NCBI RefSeq assembly: GCF_000003605.2
Contig: NW_003156751.1
Location: forward strand, 81,236 to 131,558
Source of the DNA: Saccoglossus kowalevskii
Lineage: Eukaryota; Hemichordata; Enteropneusta; Harrimaniidae
Length of the DNA stretch: 50,323 bases
Direction of reading: 5' to 3'
Shown here: in pieces, positions 15,551 through 27,329 of the stretch
Layout of the letters: the number at the start of each line of letters is the position of its first letter
Numbering within the stretch: the first letter of the stretch is position 1
Position numbers and translations under genes: made by a program
Notes under the pieces: model-generated
What the model saw: only the letters and a program-made list of their open reading frames with translations
Database searches by the model: none
Told to the model about the DNA's origin: nothing

Positions 15551-18500
15551 GTCACTGGTTTTCTGTAACATTTTTTCACAGTTTTTGAACATACTTTTTA
15601 ATCAGTTAAGCGTGTAATTTGTCAATTCTATCAACGAATTAAAATAACGAATAACATTGTTAACGTCTTTGTTTATCGAAATTTTATTTGTTTTTTAGTG
15701 GTGATAATTTAAGAACATATTTTTTTACATAAGATTCATGTTCTTTTAAATATATTTCGTGCGTTTCTGAAGCTGTGTTATACTTCTTAGGCCCATGTGA
15801 CTTCCGATGTGAGCAAGACTTTCGAAACTGTAAATTCCAGTGATACTCACATCTGACTGTGGAACTAATAATAACTTTGAATTTCTCAAAAAATGCAAGG
15901 TTGGTCCATATTTTTTGTACACACAGATATTGTTACATTAGCCCATTGGCTATATATAAACATTTGCATGAATCATACCAGAAGTGTGAATTGTACGTGA
16001 ATTAAAGCGCAAGCTGTCTTCACACTTTAAAGTTTATGTGTTGCTATTCAACGGTCATTTGACAATGAGAGTGTATGCTGATATTGTATGCTAATAAAAT
16101 GGTCACATACAGTTTGTGTCATTGTCACATTTATATTATTTTCTGTAGAATTGCAATTTTCAAAAGTTGAGTTAATATGTGGGTAAAATGTTATCTGTCT
16201 CTCAGGCGAATATTGTAATATACACAGTATACCCATAATACCTAGTCACATTATACGGCTAGACATTCTGTTTTGGTCATTTAGAGGTTATTGCGCAGTC
16301 TCAGTCATAGCATCGGGTCCACTCACTCTAAGGACACAGATGTACGAAATGTGTTATGGTCTCCAGAGACTGCTACAGCAAAGTGGGAAATGTTGACAAT
16401 ATTTATGTTACCAGGTGATACTGAAAGCTTGTAATAATTCATGCGATATATGGCAGGTGGCCAATGAATGCACTAAGTAACAATCATGAATAGGTCAGCG
16501 TTTAACACCCGTTATGAATATGGATACAAAGTTCAACGACAGGTTCATAGCATTATGGCCTTTCGTGCATAGCATAACATAGATGATAATGCGATCACGA
16601 ATGAATCGAGTATATGTGTCCACTTCAAGCGGGGGAGTTGTCACCTGCGCATGCGTCAGATGGCCATAGCGTGTCATTGCTTACAAACAAGCGTCTATAT
16701 ATGAGCCTTTGCGTTTTAGCGTGTGTTGTTATCGTCGTTTGGGGCTCAATTCCCGCGCGTGCGCAGGTGTCGACCCTGCCGCTTTAAGTGTCATACCCGT
16801 GTCGCATGTATACAACGGAGTGGTATCGTTTTAATTTGACTATGTTGTCTAGTACATTTGTCAGTTGTTGTTTTTCTTGTAGATTGTTTATTTTTGTAAT
16901 TGTAAATTACCCTATCCGATATTTGTCTAAATATTTACGGTCGGGTATATTATTTCCACTCACATGGATGTGGACATTGAACATGTCCATAAACAAACAT
17001 CAATAATAACTACTTAAATGCACCGTAGCTTATTGTAGCTTCTACGAATCACTGTCTTGTACATATAATGCAATATAACCACCTGTGTGAATAATTGCAA
17101 TAATAGAAACATTAAATTGTCCCCTGGCTATTAAGATATGATAGTTACTTGGTGTTATAAACAAACGACATTCCAAAAATCGACATCACTAGAAAAGTTC
17201 ATTGTCAAGTGGAATACATAACAACAATAAAATAAACCAAATAATAATGATGCATTAAACACAACGGGAATTTAAATGAATAAATATAAAATAAATTTTT
17301 TTCTTTGTGATCATGAATAACCCGAAAAATTTACCTTTTAGTATTTGCTCTACACACAAAAGTAAATCTTCGAATTCAATTGTTTCCTTTACTGGCGTAA
17401 TCTTATAATATGACATGATATATTGGCTTTGATGTAATGTGAAATGGATTACACATCTGGATAGATTAATTGGAAGTGCTTATTTCTATCACAAGTAATT
17501 GTTACAATTGAACATTAAACCGTTCATTCTCATCTCTACGTAAATGTAAGCACTTATTCTAGAAAGATTAACAGTGTTCTGTGTGTTATGGCTAACTCGA
17601 ATTTATAGCTACTTGATTGTGTCTTGGTAATCTTGTCTCGTTTTTTTTACAATATTTGACGTTTTCCAATGATTTCTCTCCAAGTTCTAAATATACAGTC
17701 TATAATAAATGCAAAAACAATACAACATTCCTTCCAGCCCTGATCCTGGATATCTGGTGGTGTTCGCTCGCGTGTGTAAATTCACGTTACAAGTTCAGTC
17801 TTTCAACAGGCGTGATTCACGTAGGGGTAGATTAGGGTAGGGTGGAGGCGAAAAGAGTTATGGCGATGTTTATTTTCGCGACGCTAACATACGGAGGGCT
17901 GCTATTTTAGAAATAAAACGAAATTCAAAATCGGCTAAATACGTTTAGTGGAGTATCTGAAAGCGATATTGCGAATACTTTTGGATGAAAATTTATCATT
18001 TAAATCACTTATTTGCCATGTGAACAGTGACAAATCCGGGACGGGGTGCGTTAAAATGAAATTTTTAAAAACTGACCGAGTGTTAATGCCAGGTTATTCA
18101 ACATGGTGTCGACACTGATCATAAGGTACCGCATGTGCTGCATCAAAAATGCCGAAATACATTTCAAAGAGCATGGTTTGATAACCAATCAGTAAAGATA
18201 TCCATTTTAACCCTTGAAAGGATCGCAAATAGTACAGAATTTAGCCGTTTTTTTCCTGTCATTGAGGTTGTTGTATGTCACATGGCTGCATCATGCTGTG
18301 GTACTATGCACAAAGCCAGACAACCTTGAATTGGATGGAAACAGAGCACAGCGCCTGAGGTGAAGTGTACAGGATATCGTCTTATGTAGCAGTGATGTAG
18401 ATTGGTATCATTCAAATAGTTGAAAAACGCAGAGCCGCCTTGTGCGAAGATACAGGGCAATGTCGTGCATAGAGTGTCAAATAATCACATGCGCTGACAT

Positions 18501-18654
18501 CACATTATCGTGCAAAGATAATATACGAGCGAAGCGACAAAGAGTGCTGATTTAATTTAGAAACACCATTAATATGAGAGACCATGACTTCGTAACAAAG
18601 TTATCATTAAGATTTAGAGTAGAGGTCAATTTATATAAGTAGGGGGAGAAACTA
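15551..18654. other. Non-coding stretch, no gene recognised
   Basis: No supportable ORF. A small CpG-richer patch at 16,620-16,790 contains TGCGCATGCGTC (NRF-1-like) and a TATATAT run at about 16,696, but no open frame of recognisable family follows. At 17,830-18,480 the sequence is somewhat richer in CG dinucleotides than its surroundings and a short plus frame (18,135-18,329) is present; I could not assign it to a family. Confidence 0.4.
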
Positions 18655-18951
18655 TCATTCATCAATTGATTTAGTTATTTCAAAATAGCCGGGAAATGAT
18701 TGGAGTACTTGGGCTTCTAATGAATAGTCTTCATTGCATCCAAGAAGTATAGCAAGCTCATTCCAGAGTGTTAGAGATGGTTTGCTGAAAATAGAATGCG
18801 CCATCATTGATTCCTTAATTGGCATAGCAGCTAATGACCGGGCTCTTATTAGTAACCGTCTCAGTCTTGGAAGATACAGAGTAGAATCCAAATGGAAAGT
18901 GCCTACTTCAGTTGTTACAATTGAAGGAATAGGAAGAACAAATTGATTGTG
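18655..18951 (-). pseudogene. Unrecognised coding-like open frame (terminal exon or gene relic)
   Basis: An open frame of about 98 codons on the minus strand, closed by TGA upstream (about 18,958) and ending at a TGA at 18,655. The translation has a protein-like composition: FVLPIPSIVTTEVGTFHLDS, then TLYLPRLRRLLIRARSLA, MPIKESMMAHSIFSKPSLTL, WNELAILLGC and QSFPGYFEI. It contains charged helical stretches and is unlike the surrounding AT-rich noise frames. I do not recognise the family. It could be a last exon of a gene on the minus strand whose other exons I cannot see, or a relic of a transposon protein. No clear splice acceptor was identified at its 5' side. Confidence 0.35.
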
Positions 18952-18959
18952 TAAACGTT

Positions 18960-19259
18960 TTCAATATCATTGTACTTTATACATTATCTTATTGATAACC
19001 AGATATACCATACTAACAACTTAAAGATTCTTTTATAATGAACCCGTTGACTGTAACTGTGTTTGAAATGTTATGAATAACAAAGCAGACTAACTATCTA
19101 ATATGCAAAACATCATAACTTTAATACTCCAATGTCAAATATGTATATACAAAGAACTCTCTGGATGTCTGAGTAATTTGTGATAAATAATATGCTTGTG
19201 CAATAAGATAAATGTAATTATATATAATGTAGTAGACCTAAAAATTATAAAAACAAACC
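18960..19259. other. Short AT-rich spacer, nothing recognised
   Basis: AT-rich unique-looking sequence between the unassigned minus-strand frame and the diverged repeat block; no gene or repeat identified. Confidence 0.4.
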
Positions 19260-20410
19260 ATTAGTGGGCTACATATTGTATTGGTTGCCATGGTCGTATT
19301 GCTAACAAATGGGGGTAACCAAGTAGTACCCAAGAAAAAATATGTGAGGCCTCATATAAGGTAAGCTTCAAAACACCGATTGAAGTCACAATGGGGTCCC
19401 ATGTAAAGGTACAAACTTCAGCACATTGCTCAAAGTCAGAATTTGTTCCTTGATACAAACGTCAAAACACTGCTTGGAGCCACATTTGGCCCATGTAAAG
19501 ATAACATCGGGCAATGAACCTTCTATCATGATGAGCCACATCATGCTTCAATAGTATTTTGATACTTGAACCATTACAATTTTTAAGCTTTTAGTATTGA
19601 CCCCCGATATGGTTTGTGGTGTTCTTTAGACAATCCAATAATACTCAAGACGCCTTTCATCCTTTGATGCGAAACAATTCTATATCCATTTTTTAGACAA
19701 GATTTTCGTCTTGCAGAATCTTGTAACCTTATATGGGCCCTTATTATGGCTCCAAGCAGTGTTTTGACCATTCTAACATTGCGAACCCTATTGTGGTTCC
19801 AAGCAGTGTTTTGAAGCTATTAGCCTGATAAGGGTCATATTGTGACGCCAGGCACTGTTTCAAATCTTGTAATATTACGTAAGGTCCCATAGTAATTCCA
19901 AACAGTGTTTCAAATCTTTTACATTCTTGTAAGCAGTGTTTCGAAGCTTGTAGTCTTAAATTGGGCCTCATTAAGACTACAATCAGTGTTTTAAATCTTG
20001 TAACATATGAGGACTCATTGTGGCTCTAAGCACTGTTTCGAAGTGTGTAGCCCTATTTGAAATCTCTATGTAATTCAAAGCAGTGTTCCTATAAGCATGT
20101 AACCTTGCATGGAGCCTCATTATGGCTAAAAGTAGTGTTGCAAATCTTGTAACGTTATATTATGGCTCCAAGCAGTTTCTTGAAGCTTGTGGCCTTATAT
20201 GGAGCCTCAGTATTTCTCCAAGCAGTGTTCTAAATCTTGTAGCCTAATATGAACCCCCATTGCAGTGTTTCAAGGCTTGTAATATTACACGAGGCCTCAT
20301 TGTGGTTCTTTTTAAACTGAGATTCAAATTGGGCCTCATTATGTTTTCATGCATTGTTTTGAACAGTCTACCTTGATGGCCCACATTCTAGTTCTGGTAC
20401 CAATCAACGT
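19260..20410. repeat. Diverged ~47-50 bp tandem repeats, both orientations
   Basis: A loosely conserved unit with core GGCTCCAAGCAGTGTTTTGA and a tail like AGCTTGTAGCCTTATATGGG is repeated at roughly 47-50 bp spacing from about 19,740 to 20,380 (cores near 19,755, 19,802, 19,851, 19,901, 19,981, 20,028, 20,078, 20,129, 20,170, 20,220 and 20,264). Between about 19,340 and 19,500 the same unit appears in the opposite orientation (AACACTGCTTGGAGCCACAT). The array is old, with many substitutions and indels. Open frames in it are repeat shadows. Confidence 0.85.
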
Positions 20411-21119
20411 TTCATATTTTGTAGTGAAAAATTGTGATCTTGTGATAAAATGTTACCAGATCCAGTGCTGAAATATCACTTGTTCTATGGGCAAAAGGTA
20501 CACACAATGCGGGGACATTGTTCTAGGGGTATCAACGACCGTCACATTGTGTTGTCGTATTATATTTTGAATTATATATACATATTTTCGGGAAATTGTT
20601 GCTACTGTAGCTCGCATGTTTTGGTTCCGATCAAGGCATAAATGGTGTACTAAGTCCAAGATTACTTATTCTTATTCGTAATACTAGTATGCTTGTGGGG
20701 TGTCTTATAAAGAGAAAATGGCAAATCTGAATATAGTGTTTTGCCACAATTAGGTCAACATCGATGTTTTTGCACGAAATCAAGGCAGGTTAATCAATGA
20801 AAATCAAAGGAAATAAGCAAATAACGGTATTCCCACCCGACTTACTCATACTGCAATTTTTCTTGTATCTGTTGAACCATCGAACCGTTCAATGTGACCA
20901 TAGCTTAAACTATGATTGATATTTTCCTTTGGGATAAATTTTTATTTTTTATCATGTTTATAATTTTACATGTTAATACTTTTTTTACGATGAGCAGTTT
21001 AGAGTCCCGGCATTATGAATACTTTCATGAGGGCTGGGAATGTTGTATATTAACCTAAATCACAACGAAAAGGGAAATAAACGAATCGTCCAAAATACGC
21101 ACAAATAATATCACAATGT
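20411..21119. other. Spacer between repeat blocks, nothing recognised
   Basis: AT-rich sequence with overlapping short frames on both strands at 20,450-20,660 and no protein family signal. It separates two blocks of the same ~48-bp repeat and may be an insertion into it. Confidence 0.4.
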
Positions 21120-21470
21120 GGGTTCGAAGATTGTAACCTTATATAGTCGCCATTGTTTTTTCTGACAGTATGGGACAGCATTATGGTTCCTGGTGATGTT
21201 TCAAATCTCAAAACCTGATATGAGGTCCCAAGCCCCAAGTAGTGTTTTAAAGCTTGTAGCCTTATATCGAGCCTCATTGTGATTCCAATCACCTTTCAAG
21301 GCTTATATCTTTATACTGGGCCTTGTTATGACACAGAGCAGTGTTTTGAACATTCTATCATGATGGGCTCATTGTAGTTCTAAGTAGTGTTTAATATTGT
21401 GTATCCTTATTAGGGCTTCATTGAGTCTCCTATCAAAGTTTCAAATGTGGTTGCTATGGATGCCATGACT
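21120..21470 (+). repeat. Continuation of the ~48-bp diverged repeat
   Basis: Copies with TTGTAACCTTATATAG, AAGTAGTGTTTTAAAGCTTG and AGAGCAGTGTTTTGAACATT are spaced as in 19,740-20,380 and in the same orientation. The block ends where the non-LTR element begins at about 21,476. Confidence 0.8.
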
Positions 21471-21475
21471 ATATG

Positions 21476-23455
21476 GTCCTGGAAGAAGCAATAAGAAAAA
21501 GAAACATGGATTGACTACAAAAAGGCATTTGACAGCCTGTCCCACAGCTGGATCACTAAGACACTTGAAATGTACAGATTATTGTAATCAAGTCCAGTAA
21601 ACATCACAAGTGGGATATTCCAAAGAGACTCGCCTTCATCCCTGCTCATCTGCCTCGCCCTTGCTCCTCTTTCAATTCTCAATGTCACGAGGTGCCTAGA
21701 AATGCTGTACAGATGCCTAGATACGTTTTATACTGTAATTTAAGTGTCTATTGTATTCACATTATCTATTATATTCATATTATTATTCTGGTTTAACTGC
21801 AAGTTCTGCTTACAGGACATTGACATTGGATGTATGATACTGGTCAATAACACTACGTTAGGGTTACACATTTTATGCATATTCTGAGATTATTAGTGTA
21901 TATTGTGGAGTGCACGTCATCTATTTAATTCAACTTATTATTCAACTGCTGTAATTTTGTAATGCTTTGCCGTCATTCTATTGATGTGTTTTGACCAATT
22001 AGACTAGTTAGAAGCTGGAAATTTGGCAACATTTAATGTTGGGAACGGCGTCAGTTTAAACCATTTCCTCGTACATTGTTTACACTTGGATGTAAGTCCC
22101 ATGTTACTGCACGGGCTCTAACTCGTTGAGAATTGGTTAACACGCACAGGGTTCTAGTCTGACTGGTAGTTTTGCTGGGATTTGAGCCTTGTGCGGCGTG
22201 ACTTAAAAATATTGACCTTTAATCTGTACCAGTTATATTTGATAAACCGTTAACTGCTAGTATATAATTGCGTCTGTTTTATGTTCACACTGACTACACC
22301 AGGGTCACCAGTTATTGCTTGTCGGTTGTATACAAATGTACAAGTCACAATTAATGCTAAAAAGTAGCAGTGGGGAAAATAACCCACAACACAGGGGAAG
22401 TCTTGTTTGGTAGCCACACTTGACTCCGCATTGCGACACTCATTAACTTACAGTACATGTGGTCATGAATCGAAGAAGGATAACATTAACCATCTATTCT
22501 ACATGAATGACCTTCAGTGATGACATCAAAATGAAGTTTGGTCTAGAAAAGTGTACCCATGCAGCCTTCAAACAGGGGAAATTGACCCAAACTGACAAAA
22601 TAACTATTGACACTGACACAACCACCAGAGAGCTAAAACCAGAGGAAACCTTCAAGTATTTAGGAATGAATGAAAGAGACACATACAACGCAAGCGGAAG
22701 TCAGGAAAGAAAGTTACAACAGGTTAGAATGATCTTAAAAAGTGAACTCAATGCTGCCATTCAAATCTGTAACAGATTCGAAGTTGTAACTTGCAGCTTT
22801 AACATCATCAACTAAAAAATTCAGTGAGATCAAGAAATTAGATACCAAAACCCCCAAATTCCTCGCTCTAGAAATATGCACCATTCACAATCTGATGGGG
22901 CCGTCTTTACCTGCCTAGAATAGCAGGAGGGAGGGGCATGATGCTGCTGGAAATGTCCTTCAAGACAACCACCATTGGCCTGGACACGTACCTTGTAAAC
23001 TCTACAGACCCCCTGCTCCAACTGGTACAACAACATGCGGAGAAAAATTTAAATACAAGAAAATGAAAATGGGGGGGGGTTACAAATTATGCAAAGAGAG
23101 TAAAGAAAAAAGCCAAACAACATGCTCAGGATATAATGCAAAAGAAAAGGATCAAAATATATTGAAAAAGGCAGATGCTAACCAACATATAACTAATCAA
23201 TGGCTAGTAAGTGCTGGAAACTAAAACAGAAAGAACTGATTGTTTTAGCACAAGACCAGAGCTTAGCAACTAGATCATAACCATATCATCAAAGATGACA
23301 CAGATCCCTATTTCAGATATGTGGCAGATATAAGGAGACCGTCGACCATAATGCATCAGGCTGCCCTGAATTAGCAAAGACAGAATACATTCAAAGACAC
23401 AAGAGGGCAGCTACATAAATGCACTGGGCGATCTGGGGAATGACAACTAGAACAG
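21476..23455 (+). mobile_element. Degraded non-LTR (LINE) retrotransposon, RT to C-terminal zinc region
   Basis: Plus-strand frames, broken by stops and frameshifts, give the RT blocks in order. WIDYKKAFDSLSHSWITKTL at about 21,509-21,570 is motif A. SGIFQRDSPSSLLICLALAP at 21,611-21,670 is the S-G-x-x-Q-G-D motif B with G replaced by R. HLFYMNDL at 22,490-22,514 is motif C, with the first catalytic aspartate changed to N. The following thumb-like region (FSDDIKMKFGLEKC and ETFKYLGMNE, 22,508-22,815) has a deletion just before it. TTTIGLDTYL at about 22,969-22,998 and, near the end, ETVDH-x-x-SGCPELAKTEYI at about 23,338-23,395 match the usual C-terminal part of this kind of element, whose ETVDH/SGCPELA region belongs to a Cys/His zinc motif. 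About 0.7 kb of unrelated sequence (21,720-22,440) lies between motifs B and C. The copy cannot be active. Clade not assigned. Confidence 0.85.
22105..22205 (+). repeat. Possible tRNA-derived SINE head inside the broken LINE
   Basis: Within the foreign segment that separates RT motifs B and C there is a stretch with a tRNA-like arrangement. CTCTAACTCGTTGAGAATTG followed by GTTAACACGC resembles an A box / D-arm, and GGGATTTGAGCC, about 65 bases on, resembles a degenerate B box / T-arm. Acceptor-stem pairing is poor, so this is not a functional tRNA. A tRNA-derived SINE inserted in the LINE is the best explanation, but the boundaries and target-site duplication were not found. Confidence 0.3.
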
Positions 23456-25675
23456 TGCCAGTAGTCATCGACAGGATGCAATACAAGCGCTACAAAGGAA
23501 ATTGTGACGCAGATTCTGTCTTCTAAGGGTAATTTGTATTGGATATGTCTACCCTTCTTTATTTCTAATACATGACTGCTCATTCTGAAACGAATCATTG
23601 TGATATTGTTTCAGAATACATAAGATCAAATGTGGTTTAAAAAGTGTACGAGTCTTTAAACATTCTTAGTTTTCTATTATTTGTTACACTCAACATCAAA
23701 AACTCTATATAGTTACCTTTGTCGGATATTTTGTATGTTTGTTTGTTTCATTTTACTGCATGTTATTTTACTGTTATGTTTTTGCTTTTGAAAGGCTTGT
23801 TTTGTAATATTATTATCTGGTAAGTCACAAATAGCAGTATTTAATAAGATTTGTCTGAATATCTATAAGTAATGAAACACTTTAGCTGTATATACGTATA
23901 CGTACATACGTAATTTTTCGCACAATTTTAAATGTAACTGTTCAATTGCTGTTATGTCCCCAAGTTGTTGATCCATATAACAGAATTGGTTTAATACATA
24001 TCTGAAAAAGTGCAAATCATGACTATTGTTTATTACAATTTTTAATTTGTGGCAGTACTCAGATAATTTATTTAATATACATGAAACTTGTAATAAATTT
24101 AAAACAAGGCAATTTCTATTTCCTTCCAAATTCGCTATCACTGATTGTAGATTTAATTATGCCCGTTTTCCCTGATTATGAATCTAAATATACGCGTTAT
24201 GCATTTGCTATTTGTAAAAGTTATATTTGTAGGGAAACACGTCCAATTAGATCACTGTAAATAACGTTTTTGGAGCAGTTTTTCTAACCCAAATTTATCA
24301 TATGCGATACGATGTTGGAAAACCAAAATATGACTTAGAACATTAATCATATACATAGGTAAACGTACATTTCACTCAACCTTGAGGCAGCAGCATTTTT
24401 AATACTAACTAAATATTTTGCAATATTAATTCCATAAGTTTAAGCAATATACTTGACGAGTAAAATATGTTTAACCATTTGGGAGAAGTTGACAATATGA
24501 GAATTTGCACAGAATTTATTGTGTCAAAATTCAAATGCGATGTCATGAAGTTAGTACATGCAGAATAAATACTGGATGATTGCGAGTCTTATTTAATTAT
24601 TCATGATTAACGCACTGTCACGTATATATTTCCATTTCTTTATGAATGCTAGAATATGTCCACCTCCCAAACCAAATAAGATTTTTGTTGCATTTGTCAG
24701 TTCAAGGAGACCCCCTTTAATACAGAGGATTAAAATAGTAAATCCGTGAGTTGACATTGGATATGCCATGTATTTAGTTGCTTTCGGCAATCATTGTTAT
24801 ATACAGCAAAAGCAAATTTAGCACTTACATGATTCACTGCCTCATTTAAAACAGCTTGGGTGGCTAAAGCATAACAAAATATAACCTACTGCAAAGTGTT
24901 ATTACGTTTACAGTTATCTGTATAATTAATATTAATGCATACATCTTATAAACCTGCAAGACCACATTTGAATTTTGTGTATCCTACTGCAAACTGAAAA
25001 ATCTACCTGTGTGCAAAATTTCCTTTTTTTTAAATTTTGGACGTTTGTCCTTGAATTCTGATGTTGTACTTCAAGGTGTTAAAATATGCCAGGAGGCCCA
25101 GGGTAGGATGAAAACTAGGTTAATCTGAGATTACATCAAATCAGCAGAAATATCTGATGACTCGTATCCTGCTTCGCATAAAATTGAGCATCTTAAATGT
25201 TCATGGTATAATGTTCCAGCTTTTGGCTTCCATATGTTACCCTGAAGTACTTTATATGCTAGTTGTGCAACCAGAGTTACAATAGAAAAATGTTCAGCCA
25301 ATCATGTTCTTTCTATAAGAGGTATATAAATTATAGTTGGGTTTCCGTCTTTAGTAGGGAAATTCGGGGACAAAACAATCCACAAGAATAACAAATTAAA
25401 CAAAAACAACTGCCATTACATTAGAGTCAAATTAGTAAGGGAATGATATATATAAACTCCAAATAAAGAGGCGTTTTAAAAAAATGAGTACATCCTGCTC
25501 CACATGTGGCATCTACCATACTTATTTCTGAGTCATAATCAGAGGTTTACATCAGAAAAGTTACATCATTATCATCCAAAATCATCTGCTTATTAATGTT
25601 TTTGTATTTGTATCTGCTTAAAAAACATTTAAGGCTAGTGTTCACTGCAAACCCCTTAGTTCAATGGCTCTGACA
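23456..25675. other. Non-coding stretch, nothing recognised
   Basis: AT-rich sequence with only short unsupported frames on both strands (for example 23,863-24,141 and 24,593-24,790 on the minus strand). No repeats, RNA genes or transposon termini were identified. Confidence 0.45.
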
Positions 25676-25678
25676 TAG

Positions 25679-26041
25679 CGAGTGACTGTAACTCCTGGAA
25701 CTAAACAAAGTAACTTTTCACCTATACCTCACGGCTACAAAATAAAGTCTGTGCAGTTGTATGAAGATGCTGAATTGACTGAAAATCAAATTTTTCATTT
25801 GGTTAACTGTGCATGTGCTGCTTAATAATTGCCCAGAACACATTCATATGCAGAGCATTTCTGCAAACATATGGCTGAAAGTGACAAACTGCCATCCATA
25901 ATAAGTGCTGTGACAACATATTTAGCAAGTACTGTGTGGGTAGCTGTCTCTTTTGGTCATGATGTGGAGAAGCTGTATGCCTTCGTCATGATCGAACAAG
26001 ACATCTCCCCAACAACGTTGTACTACAGCTATGCAAGGTGA
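25679..26041 (+). pseudogene. Interrupted open frame of unknown family (two in-frame TAA codons)
   Basis: One plus-strand frame runs from just after a TAG (25,676-25,678) to a TGA at about 26,039 and is broken only by a double TAA at 25,823-25,828. The first half reads RVTVTPGTKQSNFSPIPHGY, KIKSVQLYEDAELTENQ and IFHLVNCACAA. The second half reads HSYAEHFCKHMAESDKL, AVTTYLASTVWVAVSFGHD, VEKLYAFVMIEQDISPTTLY. Both halves look like real protein and the frame is kept across the stops, which suggests a recently broken gene, a retroposed copy or a virus/transposon-derived ORF. A GT donor-like site (GCAAG followed by GTGACA) lies at 26,037/26,038. I do not recognise the family. Confidence 0.4.
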
Positions 26042-26844
26042 CAAAAGCCACTTTAATTATTTGCATGCATGCACCTCACCTTGACCTAAAAATGTGATTA
26101 AACATGGCTTTCTACTGTAAGAATCAAGGGGTGGCTATAATGTTTCTGTTCAGATTTGTAGAAAGATTACCTTTCAGTTTTAGATAATTTATTTTCAGGA
26201 AGTTAATACTGCTGGACTGTAAAAAAGCAACCTAATGTAGTATAATGCAACATATACCTGTTGTACAATGTATCCCTCTATTAGAACCAATTTTATTATG
26301 GTTCGATCAAAATGATTGTAAAATCCAGACCAGTTGCTATAATATGGGCTTTGCTAATACAACCTACAATTTTTATAAGCTCATTTGTATAAATTTCCCA
26401 AGAACTAATTTACATCTAGACTCCAGGAAACGAAGCTAGAAGTTTCAGCAGTTTTCAGATGAAAACACTGCATAAACCCAATAGCCATCCAATGGGCTAG
26501 AAAAAGATGGAACTGTTCTTTCAAAATTCCTTAGTATGAAATAGCATGTGCAAATTTACATCAAATTTATCAGTGAACTGAATTTCATTTAAATTGAATT
26601 GAAAGCTTTTGAGATATATCAGTAGAACAAACTTGGAATGGACACAACACAGACATGGTAAACCCAAAGCCCATTTTTGTGCTTCACACATGGGAGTCAA
26701 TAATTGAAGCTAACCTGGATTCCATTCATCGCAAAAAAAAATAAAAATGTCTAATTTACAAGATATTATTTTGGGGCAACAAGCAAACACAACTTGACTG
26801 GAGCTCTTGTTTCATATACAATTATTGATAGCTTCATTTTATCA
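26042..26844 (-). other. Downstream region / probable 3' UTR of MTPAP
   Basis: This lies immediately 3' of the MTPAP stop codon on the minus strand. Canonical AATAAA signals on that strand occur at 26,292-26,297 and 26,188-26,193, which would give a 3' UTR of roughly 550-660 bases. No other feature is seen. The transcript end is inferred from the signals only. Confidence 0.35.
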
Positions 26845-27329
26845 CTACAACAATGCTTTGGTCTTTCCTTTCTTAATGTTCGTTGCTGCATTGACTTTGT
26901 TTCTTTTGGATATCACCTTCATTTGTCCGTTATTCAAATCTGTCCTTGCATTTGTCTCTGCAAGAGACTGAAATATTGGTGATAAGTATTCAGTCAAAAG
27001 AAGTGATTCAGTTCTTCCTTTACGCTGAGCTTTTCTGAAGTCCATCAGCAGTGCAGCAAGTCCCCATGGAGGGATGTCATCATCATTATTTGTTTTCCTG
27101 AGTCCATGTTGTTCTATAAGCCACACAGCTTCCTGCATTCTGTCCACAATGCGACTGAGTTGGTCTGGATGTACATTCCTTGTAACATTCAAATCAACTT
27201 CAAATGGATTCTCAATGTACAATGGGTAATCCTCCGGCTTAGGAAATTTGTCACCACGTCTTAGAGAAATAGCAAACTTTTGAAAGTTGAATCTTGCATA
27301 AAAGTCAAAGAATTCATACATAAGTTGAC
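26845..27329 (-). CDS. MTPAP: MTPAP exon 8 (PAP-associated domain, stop)
   Basis: Acceptor TTTCTTGCAG before 27,329; 160 codons and a TAG at 26,845-26,847. It encodes MYEFFDFYARFNFQKFAISL, PLYIENPFEVDLNVTRNV (PAP/25A-associated signature), QEAVWLIEQHG, PWGLAALL, and a lysine-rich tail ending KGKTKALL. Confidence 0.93.

Noticed and set aside
22830-23036. Minus-strand frame as an independent gene
   Set aside because: It is the antisense of the plus-strand LINE reverse transcriptase region.
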